From Bacillus sp. AFS029637 (GTDB lineage Bacteria > Bacillota > Bacilli > Bacillales > Bacillaceae_G), in contig NZ_NUPZ01000001.1 in assembly GCF_002584985.1 (NCBI RefSeq), positions 68,982 to 104,776 on the forward strand: DNA of 35,795 bases, read 5' to 3'. Under the pieces are notes generated by a model. That model was given only the letters and a program-made list of their open reading frames with translations, made no database searches and was not told the origin of the DNA. Below, one piece after another: positions 8,358-16,501 of the stretch; within the stretch, counting starts at the first letter, position 1; the number at the start of each line of letters is the position of its first letter. A program made the position numbers and the translations under genes.

Positions 8358-9860
8358 ATGACAGATTATAAAAAACAACAAGAGAGTAAGAGTCAAAAGC
8401 ATATGTTTCCATCACTTCCGGAGAACATTAATTACATTGAAAACAAACTTTCCCATTCAGATGATATAAAAAAATTAGATGTTCCTTTTCAAAATGGAAA
8501 AGGAACAATCTTATATATCGAATCTTTAGCAGACCCAAATTTAATTCATCAGCTCGCTCTTGAGCCCCTATTAACTAGATCAGAGCTGTCTTTGGATAAA
8601 GTTTTTTCCACATTAAATATGAAAAAAGAAACAAATTTAAATTATGGTGTGCAGCTTTTATTACAAGGTAAATCATTATATTTTCATGAACAAGTCGAAT
8701 TCTTTTGTATTTTCGAAACGGCTCTATCTTTAAAAAGAGATATAACAGAACCTGATAATGAAGGCATTGTACGTGGACCGCATACTGGTTTTGTAGAGGA
8801 TTTAGCAACGAATTTAGCTTCTATTCGTAAACTCATTAAAAGTCCGAATTTAGTTGTTAAGTATTTTACACTCGGTGAAGAAATGCACACGAAAGTGGCT
8901 ATCGCTTATATTCAAAATATAGCGAATGATGATCTCGTTACAGAAGTAAAAAGAAGATTACAAACGATTAAAACGGATGCATTAATGCCACCAGGCTACA
9001 TACAAGAGTTTATAGAAGATACGTCTTTCTCACCCTTTCCGCAGCAATTAAATACAGAGCGTCCAGATAGAACTGCCGCTAATTTAATGGAGGGGCGAAT
9101 TGCTATTTTATCTGACGGAGATCCAACAGCTCTTATCGTTCCTGTTACGTTATTTGCTTTCTATCAATCACCAGATGATTATAATAACCGCTGGATTGTC
9201 GGTTCTTTCATCCGAATGATTCGCTTAGTGAGCTTTTTAATTGCCTTTCTCTTACCAGCTATATATATCGCAACAGTTGCTTTTCATCCTGATGTGTTGC
9301 CACTCGAACTCGTTTATACAATTAAAGCTTCATTAGAAAAAGTACCACTCCCTCCGATTTTTGAAGCTCTCTTAATGGAGTTGATTTTCGAATTATTGCG
9401 GGAAGCTGGTATTCGTCTGCCAAGCCGAGTTGGACAAACAATCGGTATTGTAGGTGGTTTAGTAATTGGTGATGCGATTGTAAAAGCAGGACTCGTTTCT
9501 TATACGATGACCATCGTTGTAGCCTTAACTGCTATTGCTTCTTTTCTTGTTCCATCAAATGATATGAGTTCAGCAGTGCGAATTCTTCGTTTTCCGTTAA
9601 TGATTCTTGCTGCTATATTCGGCTATGTAGGAATATCCTTCGGTCTAATTATAACTTTCGTTCACTTATGTCAGCTTCACTCGTTTCATACACCATATCT
9701 TTCTCCCATTGCTCCAATGCGAATAAAAGATATGAAAGATTCTTTTGTAAGACTTCCAATTTGGTCGTTTTGGGAACGACCTCATGATCCAAAACCGAAA
9801 AAAATGCAGCGCCAACATGTAACGAGAGAGGATGAGAACGGTGACAAACAAACAAAATAA
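8358..9860 (+). CDS. gerKA: Spore germinant receptor subunit A (GerA family)
   Basis: A 500-residue A subunit of a nutrient germinant receptor in the spore inner membrane. The first 240 residues or so are hydrophilic and carry the conserved GerA-type segments; the second half has about five hydrophobic helices (for example FIRMIRLVSFLIAFLLPAIYIA), and the tail is basic. The start at 8358 (MTDYKKQQ) follows AGAGGTGG; the longer frame upstream overlaps the divergent gene and is not protein-like. The stop overlaps the start of the B subunit. The symbol is suggested because the trehalose genes adjoin a receptor operon that I recall as gerK in B. cereus and B. anthracis; it was not checked by alignment. 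Expression should be forespore-specific (sigma-G), but I could not place that promoter. Confidence 0.88.
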   Translation: MTDYKKQQESKSQKHMFPSLPENINYIENKLSHSDDIKKLDVPFQNGKGTILYIESLADPNLIHQLALEPLLTRSELSLDKVFSTLNMKKETNLNYGVQLLLQGKSLYFHEQVEFFCIFETALSLKRDITEPDNEGIVRGPHTGFVEDLATNLASIRKLIKSPNLVVKYFTLGEEMHTKVAIAYIQNIANDDLVTEVKRRLQTIKTDALMPPGYIQEFIEDTSFSPFPQQLNTERPDRTAANLMEGRIAILSDGDPTALIVPVTLFAFYQSPDDYNNRWIVGSFIRMIRLVSFLIAFLLPAIYIATVAFHPDVLPLELVYTIKASLEKVPLPPIFEALLMELIFELLREAGIRLPSRVGQTIGIVGGLVIGDAIVKAGLVSYTMTIVVALTAIASFLVPSNDMSSAVRILRFPLMILAAIFGYVGISFGLIITFVHLCQLHSFHTPYLSPIAPMRIKDMKDSFVRLPIWSFWERPHDPKPKKMQRQHVTREDENGDKQTK

Positions 9861-10947
9861 AATTTCGCTAGTTCAATTTACCTTTTTCGTTATTCAATGC
9901 CAAATTGGTGTTGGTATACTTGCTCTACCAAACCGTCTTCACCCTATTGCAAAAGGTGGTGGATGGATTTCCACCCTCATCGCTGGATTTGTTATTCAAC
10001 TGATTATTTTACTTATGTGGCTTTTCTTAAAACGATTTCCTGATGCTGATATGTATGAAAGTATTTGTATGCTATTTGGTAATAAGTTAGGAAAACTATT
10101 AGGTTTTGCTTATGTTTTTTATGCTACCCTTATCGGTATGACGGTTATGTTAAATGCTTGTAATGTCATTAAAGTATGGATTTTGCAGGCAACTCCTTGG
10201 TATGCCATTCTCATACTATTTACAATAGCCTGTTGTCACATAGCCTATAACACATTTAAAGTTATTGTGCGATTTTATGTCATGGCTTCTATTCTCATTT
10301 TCCCAATGGCGCTTTTAATTGCACTAGGACTTACACGCGCTGATTTTTCTTATATTTTTCCACTTACAGAAGCCGGATGGTGGAATATTATTCAAGCATC
10401 AAAAGAAACAATTACAGCCATGTATGGTTTTGAAATTATTCTTATCGCTTTCCCAAAAGTAAATGGGAGTTCTGTGGCAAAACTAAAGGCAATTTCTATC
10501 GCTAATGGATTTGTAACTCTTTTTTATACTTTTACTGTTTGGATTTGCTTTATCGTATTTAGTCCAAAACAAATCGAGCTTATTCCAGAACCAGTTGCCT
10601 ACTTATTACGCTCTCTTCATATTGGGATTATAGACCGAACGGACCTAATTTTCATTCCAATTTGGATGATAACTGTTGTAGCTTCTATTGCTAGTTATTA
10701 CTGCGCTGCGTCAATCGGAATTGGACATATATTCAATCTTGCTGATCATAAAAAAGCTGTTCCAATTGTTGGCCTTATTTCTTTTAGTGTCGCTTTATTT
10801 ATAGATACACCTGAGCAATTAAAAGTAATTGCAAATTTCACTGATAAATTCACCTATATTTTCATTGTGGTCCTCCCTCTTTTATTTCTACTCTATTCAG
10901 TAATAAGAAATAAGAAAGGAGAACAGTATGTTCCAAAAAAGAGTTAA
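9841..10947 (+). CDS. gerKB: Spore germinant receptor subunit B (GerB family, APC-like)
   Basis: A membrane protein of about 368 residues with roughly ten hydrophobic segments, from the spore-germination branch of the APC transporter fold. GerB subunits are thought to form the germinant-binding site. The N-terminal KISLVQFTFFVIQCQIGVGILALP corresponds to the transporter-like first helix. Two starts are possible: ATG 9832, which directly abuts GAGAGG, and GTG 9841, nine bases after it. The GTG has the better spacing and is used here. The gene overlaps the A subunit by 20 bases from that start and the C subunit by 20 bases, so all three are translationally coupled. The symbol carries the same caveat as the A subunit. 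Confidence 0.85.
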   Translation: MTNKQNKISLVQFTFFVIQCQIGVGILALPNRLHPIAKGGGWISTLIAGFVIQLIILLMWLFLKRFPDADMYESICMLFGNKLGKLLGFAYVFYATLIGMTVMLNACNVIKVWILQATPWYAILILFTIACCHIAYNTFKVIVRFYVMASILIFPMALLIALGLTRADFSYIFPLTEAGWWNIIQASKETITAMYGFEIILIAFPKVNGSSVAKLKAISIANGFVTLFYTFTVWICFIVFSPKQIELIPEPVAYLLRSLHIGIIDRTDLIFIPIWMITVVASIASYYCAASIGIGHIFNLADHKKAVPIVGLISFSVALFIDTPEQLKVIANFTDKFTYIFIVVLPLLFLLYSVIRNKKGEQYVPKKS

Positions 10948-12052
10948 ATTGCTTTTTATACTATGTGCTAGTTCATTCCTTTCTGGCTGTTGGGATCAAG
11001 AACCATTAAGAGAGGCCCGATTAGCCTATAGCCTTGGATACGATATAACGGAAGAAAATAAACTTCAGCAAACGATTGAACTCGTAAAAAGTTCTAGCGG
11101 CGAGCAGTCTTCATTTGAGAACGAAATACACTCTGCAACTGGCTATAACATACTTGACACAAGTGACTCATTGAAAAAAAATGTAACTGGTAACATTCGA
11201 TACTTTAAATATGGTGTAAAGCTATTAGGAACGAAAATACAAAAAAAGGGGATACTGCCTTATCTAGACGTTGCTTTTCGTGATCCAACAAATCCAACCG
11301 CACTAGTAAAACTTATTGCAGTTGACGGTGAAACCTCTACAATACTTGAGAAAAAAAAGGTAGGAAACTTATTAATTGGAGATTTTTTAAAGAAAAAAAT
11401 CAAAAGCTTAGAAGATATGAGCGTTTTCCCAAAGGAAACTCTAGAAACAGTGGTAACAAAAATGTTAGACCCTGGTAAAGACTTCACCCTTCCTTCAATA
11501 AAACTAAAAGGAAAAGAAGTAGTAATAAATGGAATCGCCTTATTTAATAACGATAAATTAACAGGCCTTTTACCTGCTCAGCAATCCGTACTCTTCGTAT
11601 TGTTAACAGGAAATATGGGGGACAGCGCACATATTACACAAAAACTTACTGGAAGTGATTCGTCTAACACATCCGATTATTTAACGTTTGAAATTAGCCA
11701 TCAAAAACTAAAAAGAGAATTAAAAATAACAACTGATAAAAAAGGTACTGTTTTCGCTCATCTAAAATTGAAACTACAAGTAATAGCTCTTGAAGCTCCA
11801 AGAGATAACCTTTACAAAATAGGAGAAAGAAAAAAATTAAATAAAACCTTGTCTAAACGGCTCACGAAAGAAGCGAAAAAAATAACCAACAAACTCCAAA
11901 CAGCAAATTGTGATGCTTTCGGAATCGGCAGACATCTCATCGCTTATCATCCTGACTTATGGAAGAAAAAAAATTGGAATAAAGATTACGCAAAAGTAAA
12001 ATTCAAACCTGAAGTAGAGGTAAACATTTTGTATAGTGGTGTCTTAAAATAA
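10928..12052 (+). CDS. gerKC: Spore germinant receptor subunit C (GerC lipoprotein)
   Basis: A 374-residue lipoprotein, the third receptor subunit, exposed on the outer face of the spore inner membrane. The signal ends in the lipobox LSGC with Cys21, directly followed by WDQEPLREA, the usual GerC start of the mature protein (CWD). Lipid attachment by Lgt is known to matter for GerC function. The ATG at 10928 has AAAGGAG six bases upstream and starts inside the B gene. The C-terminal part, with Lys-rich stretches and FKPEVEVNILYSG, is typical of the family. The operon ends at a bidirectional terminator shared with treC. Confidence 0.87.
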   Translation: MFQKRVKLLFILCASSFLSGCWDQEPLREARLAYSLGYDITEENKLQQTIELVKSSSGEQSSFENEIHSATGYNILDTSDSLKKNVTGNIRYFKYGVKLLGTKIQKKGILPYLDVAFRDPTNPTALVKLIAVDGETSTILEKKKVGNLLIGDFLKKKIKSLEDMSVFPKETLETVVTKMLDPGKDFTLPSIKLKGKEVVINGIALFNNDKLTGLLPAQQSVLFVLLTGNMGDSAHITQKLTGSDSSNTSDYLTFEISHQKLKRELKITTDKKGTVFAHLKLKLQVIALEAPRDNLYKIGERKKLNKTLSKRLTKEAKKITNKLQTANCDAFGIGRHLIAYHPDLWKKKNWNKDYAKVKFKPEVEVNILYSGVLK

Positions 12053-12085
12053 AAGGTTGTATGCAACTTGGCATACAACCCTTTT
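12051..12085. terminator. Bidirectional terminator between gerKC and treC
   Basis: A perfect 10-bp stem (12055-12064 with 12071-12080) flanked by AAAA and TTTT works in both directions. It overlaps the stop codons of both converging genes. Confidence 0.85.
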
Positions 12086-13745
12086 ATTTCGTATATCGAT
12101 ATACAATTGATTCATACGGTCTTAACGTAAGCTTTGTAATATCCTTACTGGAATCTTTATAATTTGATACTACTACTTCTTGTTTCATACCATCTAATTG
12201 AACATGAACTGGTACGGAATACGTGATTTCTTCTCCATAGAAGTTATTTACAACAAGTAATGCTTCATCATTTACAGTACGTGTATACGCCCAAATCTTA
12301 GGATGATTCTCATCTAAAATAGCATATTCTCCTTCTGTAATAACATCATATATTTTTCTTAGTTCAATTAGTTTTTTATAATAATAAAATACAGACTCTT
12401 TATCTTCTAATGCCTTCTCTACATTTATCTCTTTAAAGTTTTCAGCTACAGAAATCCAAGGTGTACTTGTTGTAAATCCACTATTCACCTCGTCATTCCA
12501 CTGCATCGGAGTACGGGAATTGTCACGAGATTTTTGTTTTAAAATACTCGTAATCTCTTCTTTTGATAGCCCTTCTTCTAGCTTTATATCATATATATTT
12601 AACGATTCTACATCACGATATTGCTCGATAGATTCGAAATTAGGATTCGTCATACCGATTTCTTCGCCTTGATAAATGTAAGGCGTTCCTTGCAGCATAT
12701 GCATAGCCGTTGCTAACATTTTTGCAGATTCGTTTCGGTACTTTCCATCATCACCAAAGCGTGACACGATGCGAGGCTGATCATGATTACACCAAAATAA
12801 CGCATTCCATCCCCCGCCCTTTTGCATTTCAATTTGCCAATTAGACATAATTTCTTTTAATTTAATGAAATCAAATTCAGCCTTCGTCCACTTATCACCA
12901 TCCGGATAATCTACTTTTAAATGATGGAAACTAAACGTCATACTTAGTTCATTGCGCTCAGGGTTTGAATATTTAATACAATTATCAATTGTCGTAGATG
13001 ACATTTCTCCAACTGTAATTACCTCTTTCCCTTCAAACACATTTCGGTTCATCTCTTGTAAATATTCATGGACACGCGGACCATCTGTATAATACTTACG
13101 ACCATCACTTGTCGCAGAACTTCCTTCATCATTCAAGAAACGTTGATTTTTTGAAATTAAATTAATAACATCAAGGCGGAATCCTGTTACCCCTTTATCC
13201 AGCCAAAAGCGCATCATATCATATACTTCTTCACGAAGCTTTTCATTTTCCCAATTTAAATCAGCTTGTGTTTCATCAAATAGATGTAAAAAGTATTGCT
13301 CTGTCTTCTCATCGTATTTCCAAGCAGATCCGCCAAACTTAGACTGCCAATTATTTTTTTCATCACGCCAAATATAATAATTACGATATGGATTATTTTT
13401 ATCTTCCTTCGCTTCCTTAAACCACTTATGCTCCGTCGAACTGTGGTTTACAACGATATCGAGCATGATTTCAATGTTACGTGCTTTCGCTTCTTCTAAA
13501 AGCTCTTCAAACTCTTCCATCGTTCCGTAAGATGGATCAATACTGTAGTAATCACTTACATCATATCCATTATCATTTTGTGGTGATTCGTATATCGGTG
13601 TTAACCAAATATAATCCACTCCAAGTTCTTTTAAATAATCTAGCTTCTCTGTAACTCCTTTTATATCACCAGTTTCTTTATTGTAATAGCTATTAAAGCT
13701 CTTCGGATAAATTTGATAGACCACACTTTTATGCCAATCTTTCAT
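12084..13745 (-). CDS. treC: Trehalose-6-phosphate hydrolase
   Basis: A 553-residue GH13 glycosidase that splits trehalose-6-phosphate into glucose and glucose-6-phosphate in the cytoplasm. GH13 regions are visible: DIVVNH around 96-101, GFRLDVI with nucleophile Asp192, VGEMSS with acid/base Glu247, and NHDQPRIVSRFG. Length is normal for the TreA/TreC subfamily. The ATG at 13745 follows AGGAGGAAG. It lies 13 bases after treP and is followed by a terminator, so treP-treC form one unit; treR is transcribed separately from its own promoter. The neighbouring PTS permease supports trehalose rather than another alpha-glucoside. The B. subtilis orthologue is called TreA. Confidence 0.93.
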   Translation of the reverse strand: MKDWHKSVVYQIYPKSFNSYYNKETGDIKGVTEKLDYLKELGVDYIWLTPIYESPQNDNGYDVSDYYSIDPSYGTMEEFEELLEEAKARNIEIMLDIVVNHSSTEHKWFKEAKEDKNNPYRNYYIWRDEKNNWQSKFGGSAWKYDEKTEQYFLHLFDETQADLNWENEKLREEVYDMMRFWLDKGVTGFRLDVINLISKNQRFLNDEGSSATSDGRKYYTDGPRVHEYLQEMNRNVFEGKEVITVGEMSSTTIDNCIKYSNPERNELSMTFSFHHLKVDYPDGDKWTKAEFDFIKLKEIMSNWQIEMQKGGGWNALFWCNHDQPRIVSRFGDDGKYRNESAKMLATAMHMLQGTPYIYQGEEIGMTNPNFESIEQYRDVESLNIYDIKLEEGLSKEEITSILKQKSRDNSRTPMQWNDEVNSGFTTSTPWISVAENFKEINVEKALEDKESVFYYYKKLIELRKIYDVITEGEYAILDENHPKIWAYTRTVNDEALLVVNNFYGEEITYSVPVHVQLDGMKQEVVVSNYKDSSKDITKLTLRPYESIVYRYTK

Positions 13746-13758
13746 ACTTAACTTCCTC

Positions 13759-15186
13759 CTACTTCTGTTTTACTCTTTTTGCAAATAACCATGTTAACGT
13801 AAATGGGATTACAACCGCGATTATCATTCCTACAATAAACATTGGAATCGATTTCGGAATGATAGAAATAAATGCTGGTAATCCTCCAATTCCGATAGCA
13901 GGTGCTAATACACCATTTAACGTAATAAATATCGCTGCCACAGCCGATCCTATAATCGCTGCATAGAACGGGAATTTTTTTCGTAAGTTCACACCAAACA
14001 TCGCTGGCTCTGTAATACCGAAGTACGCTGAGATTGCTGATGTCGATGCCATACTTTTATCATTTTGATTTTTAGAAATCCAGAACATCGCTAGTGCCGC
14101 ACTACCTTGCGCAATGTTAGAAAGAGCGATCATTGGCCAAATAAATGTACCACCATGTTGTGCGATTAATTGCAAGTCGATTGCAATAAACATATGATGC
14201 ATACCTGTAATTACAAGCGGTGCATATAATGCTCCAAACAATACTGCTCCAACTACTGGTACTGTTTCATATACACCTACTAATCCAGCTGTTAATAAAT
14301 CTCCAATATGACGTGTAACTGGACCAATAATTCCTAATGCTAACACACCTGTTACAACAATCGTTGTAATTGGTACAACTAATAATTGAATTGCATTTGG
14401 TACATGTTTCTTTAAAAAGATTTCTACTTTACTTAATACAAATGCTGTTACTAAGACCGGCAAGATTTGCCCTTGATACCCTACCTTTTCAATTTGAAAT
14501 AATCCTAAAATATCGAAGTACTCAATCTTCTGTCCCTCTAAACCAGTTGCTGCTTTTCCATAATCCCACGCGTTTAATAAAGCCGGATGTACAAGCATTA
14601 AGCCCATAACAATCCCTAGTATTGGACTACCACCAAAACGCTTCGTTGCTGACCAACCGACAAGCGCTGGTAAGAATACGAATGCTGTATTCGCCATCAT
14701 ATTAATTAAATCCCAAAGCCCACTTAAGTTTGGATATACATCTAATAAATTTTTACCTTCAAAGAATAAGTCCTTCGCCCCTAATAGATTGTTAATTCCC
14801 ATTAGTAAACCAGCTGTTACGATTGCTGGTAATATCGGCATAAATACATCTGAAAACACTTTTACAAACTTTTGAGCTGGGTTTAACTTTTGATTTCCAG
14901 AATCTTTTACGTCAGCTACTGTCGCTTCCTTCATACCTGCAAGCGTTATCAATTCAGCGTAAACACGATCTACATCCCCTGGACCGATTACAATTTGAAA
15001 TACCCCAGCGTTATGAAACGCTCCCTTTACTAAGGAAACAGACTGTAATTTATCATTATCTATTTTACTTTCATCCTTTAAAGCGATACGGAGCCTCGTT
15101 ACACAGTGCGCAGCTTGTTCAATATTGTCTTTTCCACCAATATACTGCAACACTTCCTCTGCTGTTTTACGATAGTCTTTCCCCAT
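13759..15186 (-). CDS. treP: Trehalose PTS permease, EIIBC
   Basis: A 475-residue membrane permease that imports trehalose and phosphorylates it to trehalose-6-phosphate. The N-terminal EIIB domain (about 1-90) has the phospho-cysteine Cys28 in AAHCVTRLRI. The EIIC domain follows with about ten hydrophobic segments and the block GMHHMFIAIDLQLI. No EIIA domain is attached, so a EIIA-glucose-type domain from elsewhere must supply phosphate. The ATG at 15186 has AGAGGGACGGG upstream. Transcription starts at a sigma-A promoter with two TreR-type operators and a full-consensus cre site, so it should need trehalose and the absence of preferred sugars. Confidence 0.93.
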   Translation of the reverse strand: MGKDYRKTAEEVLQYIGGKDNIEQAAHCVTRLRIALKDESKIDNDKLQSVSLVKGAFHNAGVFQIVIGPGDVDRVYAELITLAGMKEATVADVKDSGNQKLNPAQKFVKVFSDVFMPILPAIVTAGLLMGINNLLGAKDLFFEGKNLLDVYPNLSGLWDLINMMANTAFVFLPALVGWSATKRFGGSPILGIVMGLMLVHPALLNAWDYGKAATGLEGQKIEYFDILGLFQIEKVGYQGQILPVLVTAFVLSKVEIFLKKHVPNAIQLLVVPITTIVVTGVLALGIIGPVTRHIGDLLTAGLVGVYETVPVVGAVLFGALYAPLVITGMHHMFIAIDLQLIAQHGGTFIWPMIALSNIAQGSAALAMFWISKNQNDKSMASTSAISAYFGITEPAMFGVNLRKKFPFYAAIIGSAVAAIFITLNGVLAPAIGIGGLPAFISIIPKSIPMFIVGMIIAVVIPFTLTWLFAKRVKQK

Positions 15187-15210
15187 ATTCCCGTCCCTCT
15201 TTTCTTTTTT

Positions 15211-15224
15211 TGATACCGTTTACA
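15211..15224. promoter_or_regulatory. cre site (CcpA) of the treP promoter
   Basis: TGATACCGTTTACA fits the cre pattern TGWNANCGNTNWCA at all 14 positions on either strand. It begins six bases downstream of the treP -10, over the likely transcription start, a classic repressing position. Confidence 0.75.
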
Positions 15225-15229
15225 CTTAC

Positions 15230-15258
15230 ATATTAACTCGTATATATAAGTTAGTCAA
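15230..15258 (-). promoter_or_regulatory. Sigma-A promoter of treP-treC
   Basis: On the minus strand, TTGACT (15253-15258) and TAATAT (15230-15235) are 17 bases apart. The spacer is almost entirely filled by one TreR operator. Confidence 0.78.
15236..15251. promoter_or_regulatory. TreR operator 1 (in the promoter spacer)
   Basis: ACTCGTATATATAAGT is the same 16-base palindrome as operator 2 with two mismatches in one half. It lies between the -35 and -10 of treP. The resemblance to the GTATATAC-centred tre operator of B. subtilis is from memory. Confidence 0.7.
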
Positions 15259-15259
15259 C

Positions 15260-15275
15260 ACTCGTATATACGAGT
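15260..15275. promoter_or_regulatory. TreR operator 2 (upstream of the -35)
   Basis: ACTCGTATATACGAGT is a perfect 16-base palindrome just upstream of the -35. Its centre is 24 bp from that of operator 1, so two dimers could bind with about two helical turns between them. Confidence 0.75.
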
Positions 15276-15307
15276 TAGCGTTTTTTTATAAAGTGAAACT
15301 TTAATCA

Positions 15308-15391
15308 TCCCTCACCAATCGGGTGTTTACAGGTAGCTTGATCCACCTAACTTCTTTTCTCCTGCCAAATTTTAAGGTGGGAATAGCGGGA
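15308..15391. other. Structured non-coding segment, possible dispersed repeat
   Basis: About 85 bases with higher GC than the surroundings. Closing arms TCCC (15308-15311) and GGGA (15388-15391) enclose three small hairpins: 15313-15325, 15331-15348 and 15360-15382. No protein or known RNA was recognised. It lies between the treR terminator and the treP operators. It could be one of the short repeats (bcr type) scattered in B. cereus-group genomes. Confidence 0.4.
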
Positions 15392-15431
15392 TAAAAAAAA
15401 GAGATGAAACAATATTTTGTTTCATCTCTTT
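15391..15431 (-). terminator. Terminator of treR
   Basis: A perfect 14-bp stem (15398-15411 with 15418-15431) overlaps the treR stop and is followed on the minus strand by a run of T. Confidence 0.88.
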
Positions 15432-16140
15432 ACTTTCTCCGCGCCACATCTGAAAAGTGAAAAATATCTAAGCGGTGGCGTGATTCTGTATATTCGAACT
15501 GACTACCATCGTACAAGTGTGTAAAGTTTTTCACAACGACAACATAGTCTGTTCCATTTAAATCTAAATACTTTCTGTCATCCTCTGTACACGGCTGTAC
15601 TTCGATTACCCTCTGTGAATAGCTAATATGTAACCCTAGTTCTTTCTCAATGTATTTATAAATTGATGCAGTTGCGATTTCTCTCGTTAACCCTGGGATA
15701 AATTCAGATACAAAATGATTGATATCTAAAATTACTTTTTCTCCATCAATATTTCGTACACGTTTAATATGATCGATTTCTGTTTTTTCTTTCACATTTA
15801 ACAGTTTTGCAACTTCTTTTGTCGCTTCTTCTTTCTCCATTTCCACAACTTCTGTAATACAATGACGTCCTAAACGCTCATTTTCTTCTTGAAAACTTAC
15901 AATGCCACCGAAGTTAAACTCAATATTTTTTCGCTTTAAAACAAAAACACCTTTTCCATGTATTTTTTGAACATATCCACGCTCTTGCAATAAATCAACT
16001 GCTTTTCTTACAGTACCTCGGCTTGCCTCATACTGCTTCATTAATTCAGTTTCTGATGGGATTTTGCATCCCTCTTTTAATTGCTTATTATCAATAGACT
16101 TGCTGATTTCTGTATAAATTTGTTCATACTTACTCATCAT
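15430..16140 (-). CDS. treR: Trehalose operon repressor, GntR/HutC family
   Basis: A 236-residue transcription regulator. Residues 1-70 form a GntR-type winged helix (IPSETELMKQYEASRGTVRKAVDLLQERGYVQKIHGKGVFV), and the rest is a UTRA effector domain. In B. subtilis, TreR is released from DNA by trehalose-6-phosphate, and the same is inferred here because the gene directly precedes treP-treC. Its targets would be the two palindromes at 15236-15275. The first of two adjacent ATG codons (16140) is used; AAGGGG lies nine bases upstream. It has its own promoter and terminator, so it is not co-transcribed with treP. Confidence 0.9.
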   Translation of the reverse strand: MMSKYEQIYTEISKSIDNKQLKEGCKIPSETELMKQYEASRGTVRKAVDLLQERGYVQKIHGKGVFVLKRKNIEFNFGGIVSFQEENERLGRHCITEVVEMEKEEATKEVAKLLNVKEKTEIDHIKRVRNIDGEKVILDINHFVSEFIPGLTREIATASIYKYIEKELGLHISYSQRVIEVQPCTEDDRKYLDLNGTDYVVVVKNFTHLYDGSQFEYTESRHRLDIFHFSDVARRK

Positions 16141-16177
16141 CTACAATAGCCCCTTGTCACCTTCTAATTCTATATGT

Positions 16178-16205
16178 ATTATACCACGCTACACTCTTCT
16201 GCCAA
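16178..16205 (-). promoter_or_regulatory. Sigma-A promoter of treR
   Basis: On the minus strand, TTGGCA (16200-16205), a 16-base spacer and a perfect TATAAT (16178-16183), which is also preceded by an extended TGG. Confidence 0.75.
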
Positions 16206-16291
16206 TCTCTCACTTATTTTCCAGTATAGGAAAAATAAAGGTAAATATTTAATCTCTAAAACGTATTTTTATAAAAAGTTTTATATTTTTC

Positions 16292-16320
16292 TTTTCATTC
16301 AAAAAAGCATGTAGTATACT
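16292..16320 (+). promoter_or_regulatory. Promoter of the His-leader/permease unit
   Basis: TATACT at 16315-16320 is a good -10. The best -35 at 17 bases is a weak TTTTCA (16292-16297). It places the RNA start near 16327, about 30 bases before the leader-peptide ATG. Confidence 0.5.
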
Positions 16321-16356
16321 AATTTCAAAATCAGAGGAGAAAGGGAGCAAAGAACT

Positions 16357-16416
16357 ATGCTTACTTATACAACAATTGTAGTTACATTTGCACAAAAACA
16401 TCATCATCATACGTAA
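16357..16416 (+). CDS. Histidine-rich leader peptide
   Basis: A 19-residue frame, MLTYTTIVVTFAQKHHHHT, with four consecutive CAT codons (16399-16410), one Thr codon and a TAA stop. A ribosome-binding site (GGGAG at 16343-16347, with another GGAG just before) lies nine bases before the ATG. It sits between a promoter and an intrinsic terminator, upstream of an amino-acid permease. In enterobacteria the his leader peptide likewise carries a run of His codons and senses charged tRNA-His. Here the TAA forms the 5' end of the first RNA stem. It is too short and too biased to have a likely function as a protein; its translation is the signal. Confidence 0.82.
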   Translation: MLTYTTIVVTFAQKHHHHT

Positions 16417-16501
16417 CCCTTGAAACCTAGCGGAAAAATTACGCGTAGGTACAAGGGTTATTCCCATTGTACCTACGCTTTGGCAAAGAGCCATGTAGGT
16501 A
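16414..16501 (+). promoter_or_regulatory. Ribosome-mediated transcription attenuator (alternative stems)
   Basis: Three overlapping pairings exclude each other. Stem 1:2 joins 16414-16432 to 16442-16460 (a perfect 9-bp base, then ACCTA/TAGGT, then GCG/CGC). Stem 2:3 joins 16443-16454 to 16467-16478, a perfect 12 bp. Stem 3:4 joins TACCTAC (16470-16476) to GTAGGTA (16495-16501), the left arm of the terminator. GTAGGTA also occurs in segment 2 (16445-16451), which explains the switching. A ribosome stalled at the first His codon should leave segment 1 free (1:2 and 3:4, read-through). One at the stop codon should cover it (2:3, termination). No T-box motif was found. Confidence 0.78.

Noticed and set aside
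15257-15310. A 17-codon minus-strand frame starting ATGATTAAAGTTTCA upstream of treP
   Set aside because: It runs across both the TreR operator and the promoter, and its ribosome-binding bases touch the ATG; probably chance.
15308-15391. tRNA gene, suggested by the cloverleaf-like pairing
   Set aside because: No T-loop GTTCRA sequence, no 7-bp acceptor stem and no anticodon loop of the right form.
16249-16494. An 81-codon open frame on the minus strand over the His leader region
   Set aside because: It is the complement of the leader and attenuator stems, has no ribosome-binding site and no protein-like composition; the plus-strand leader explains the sequence.
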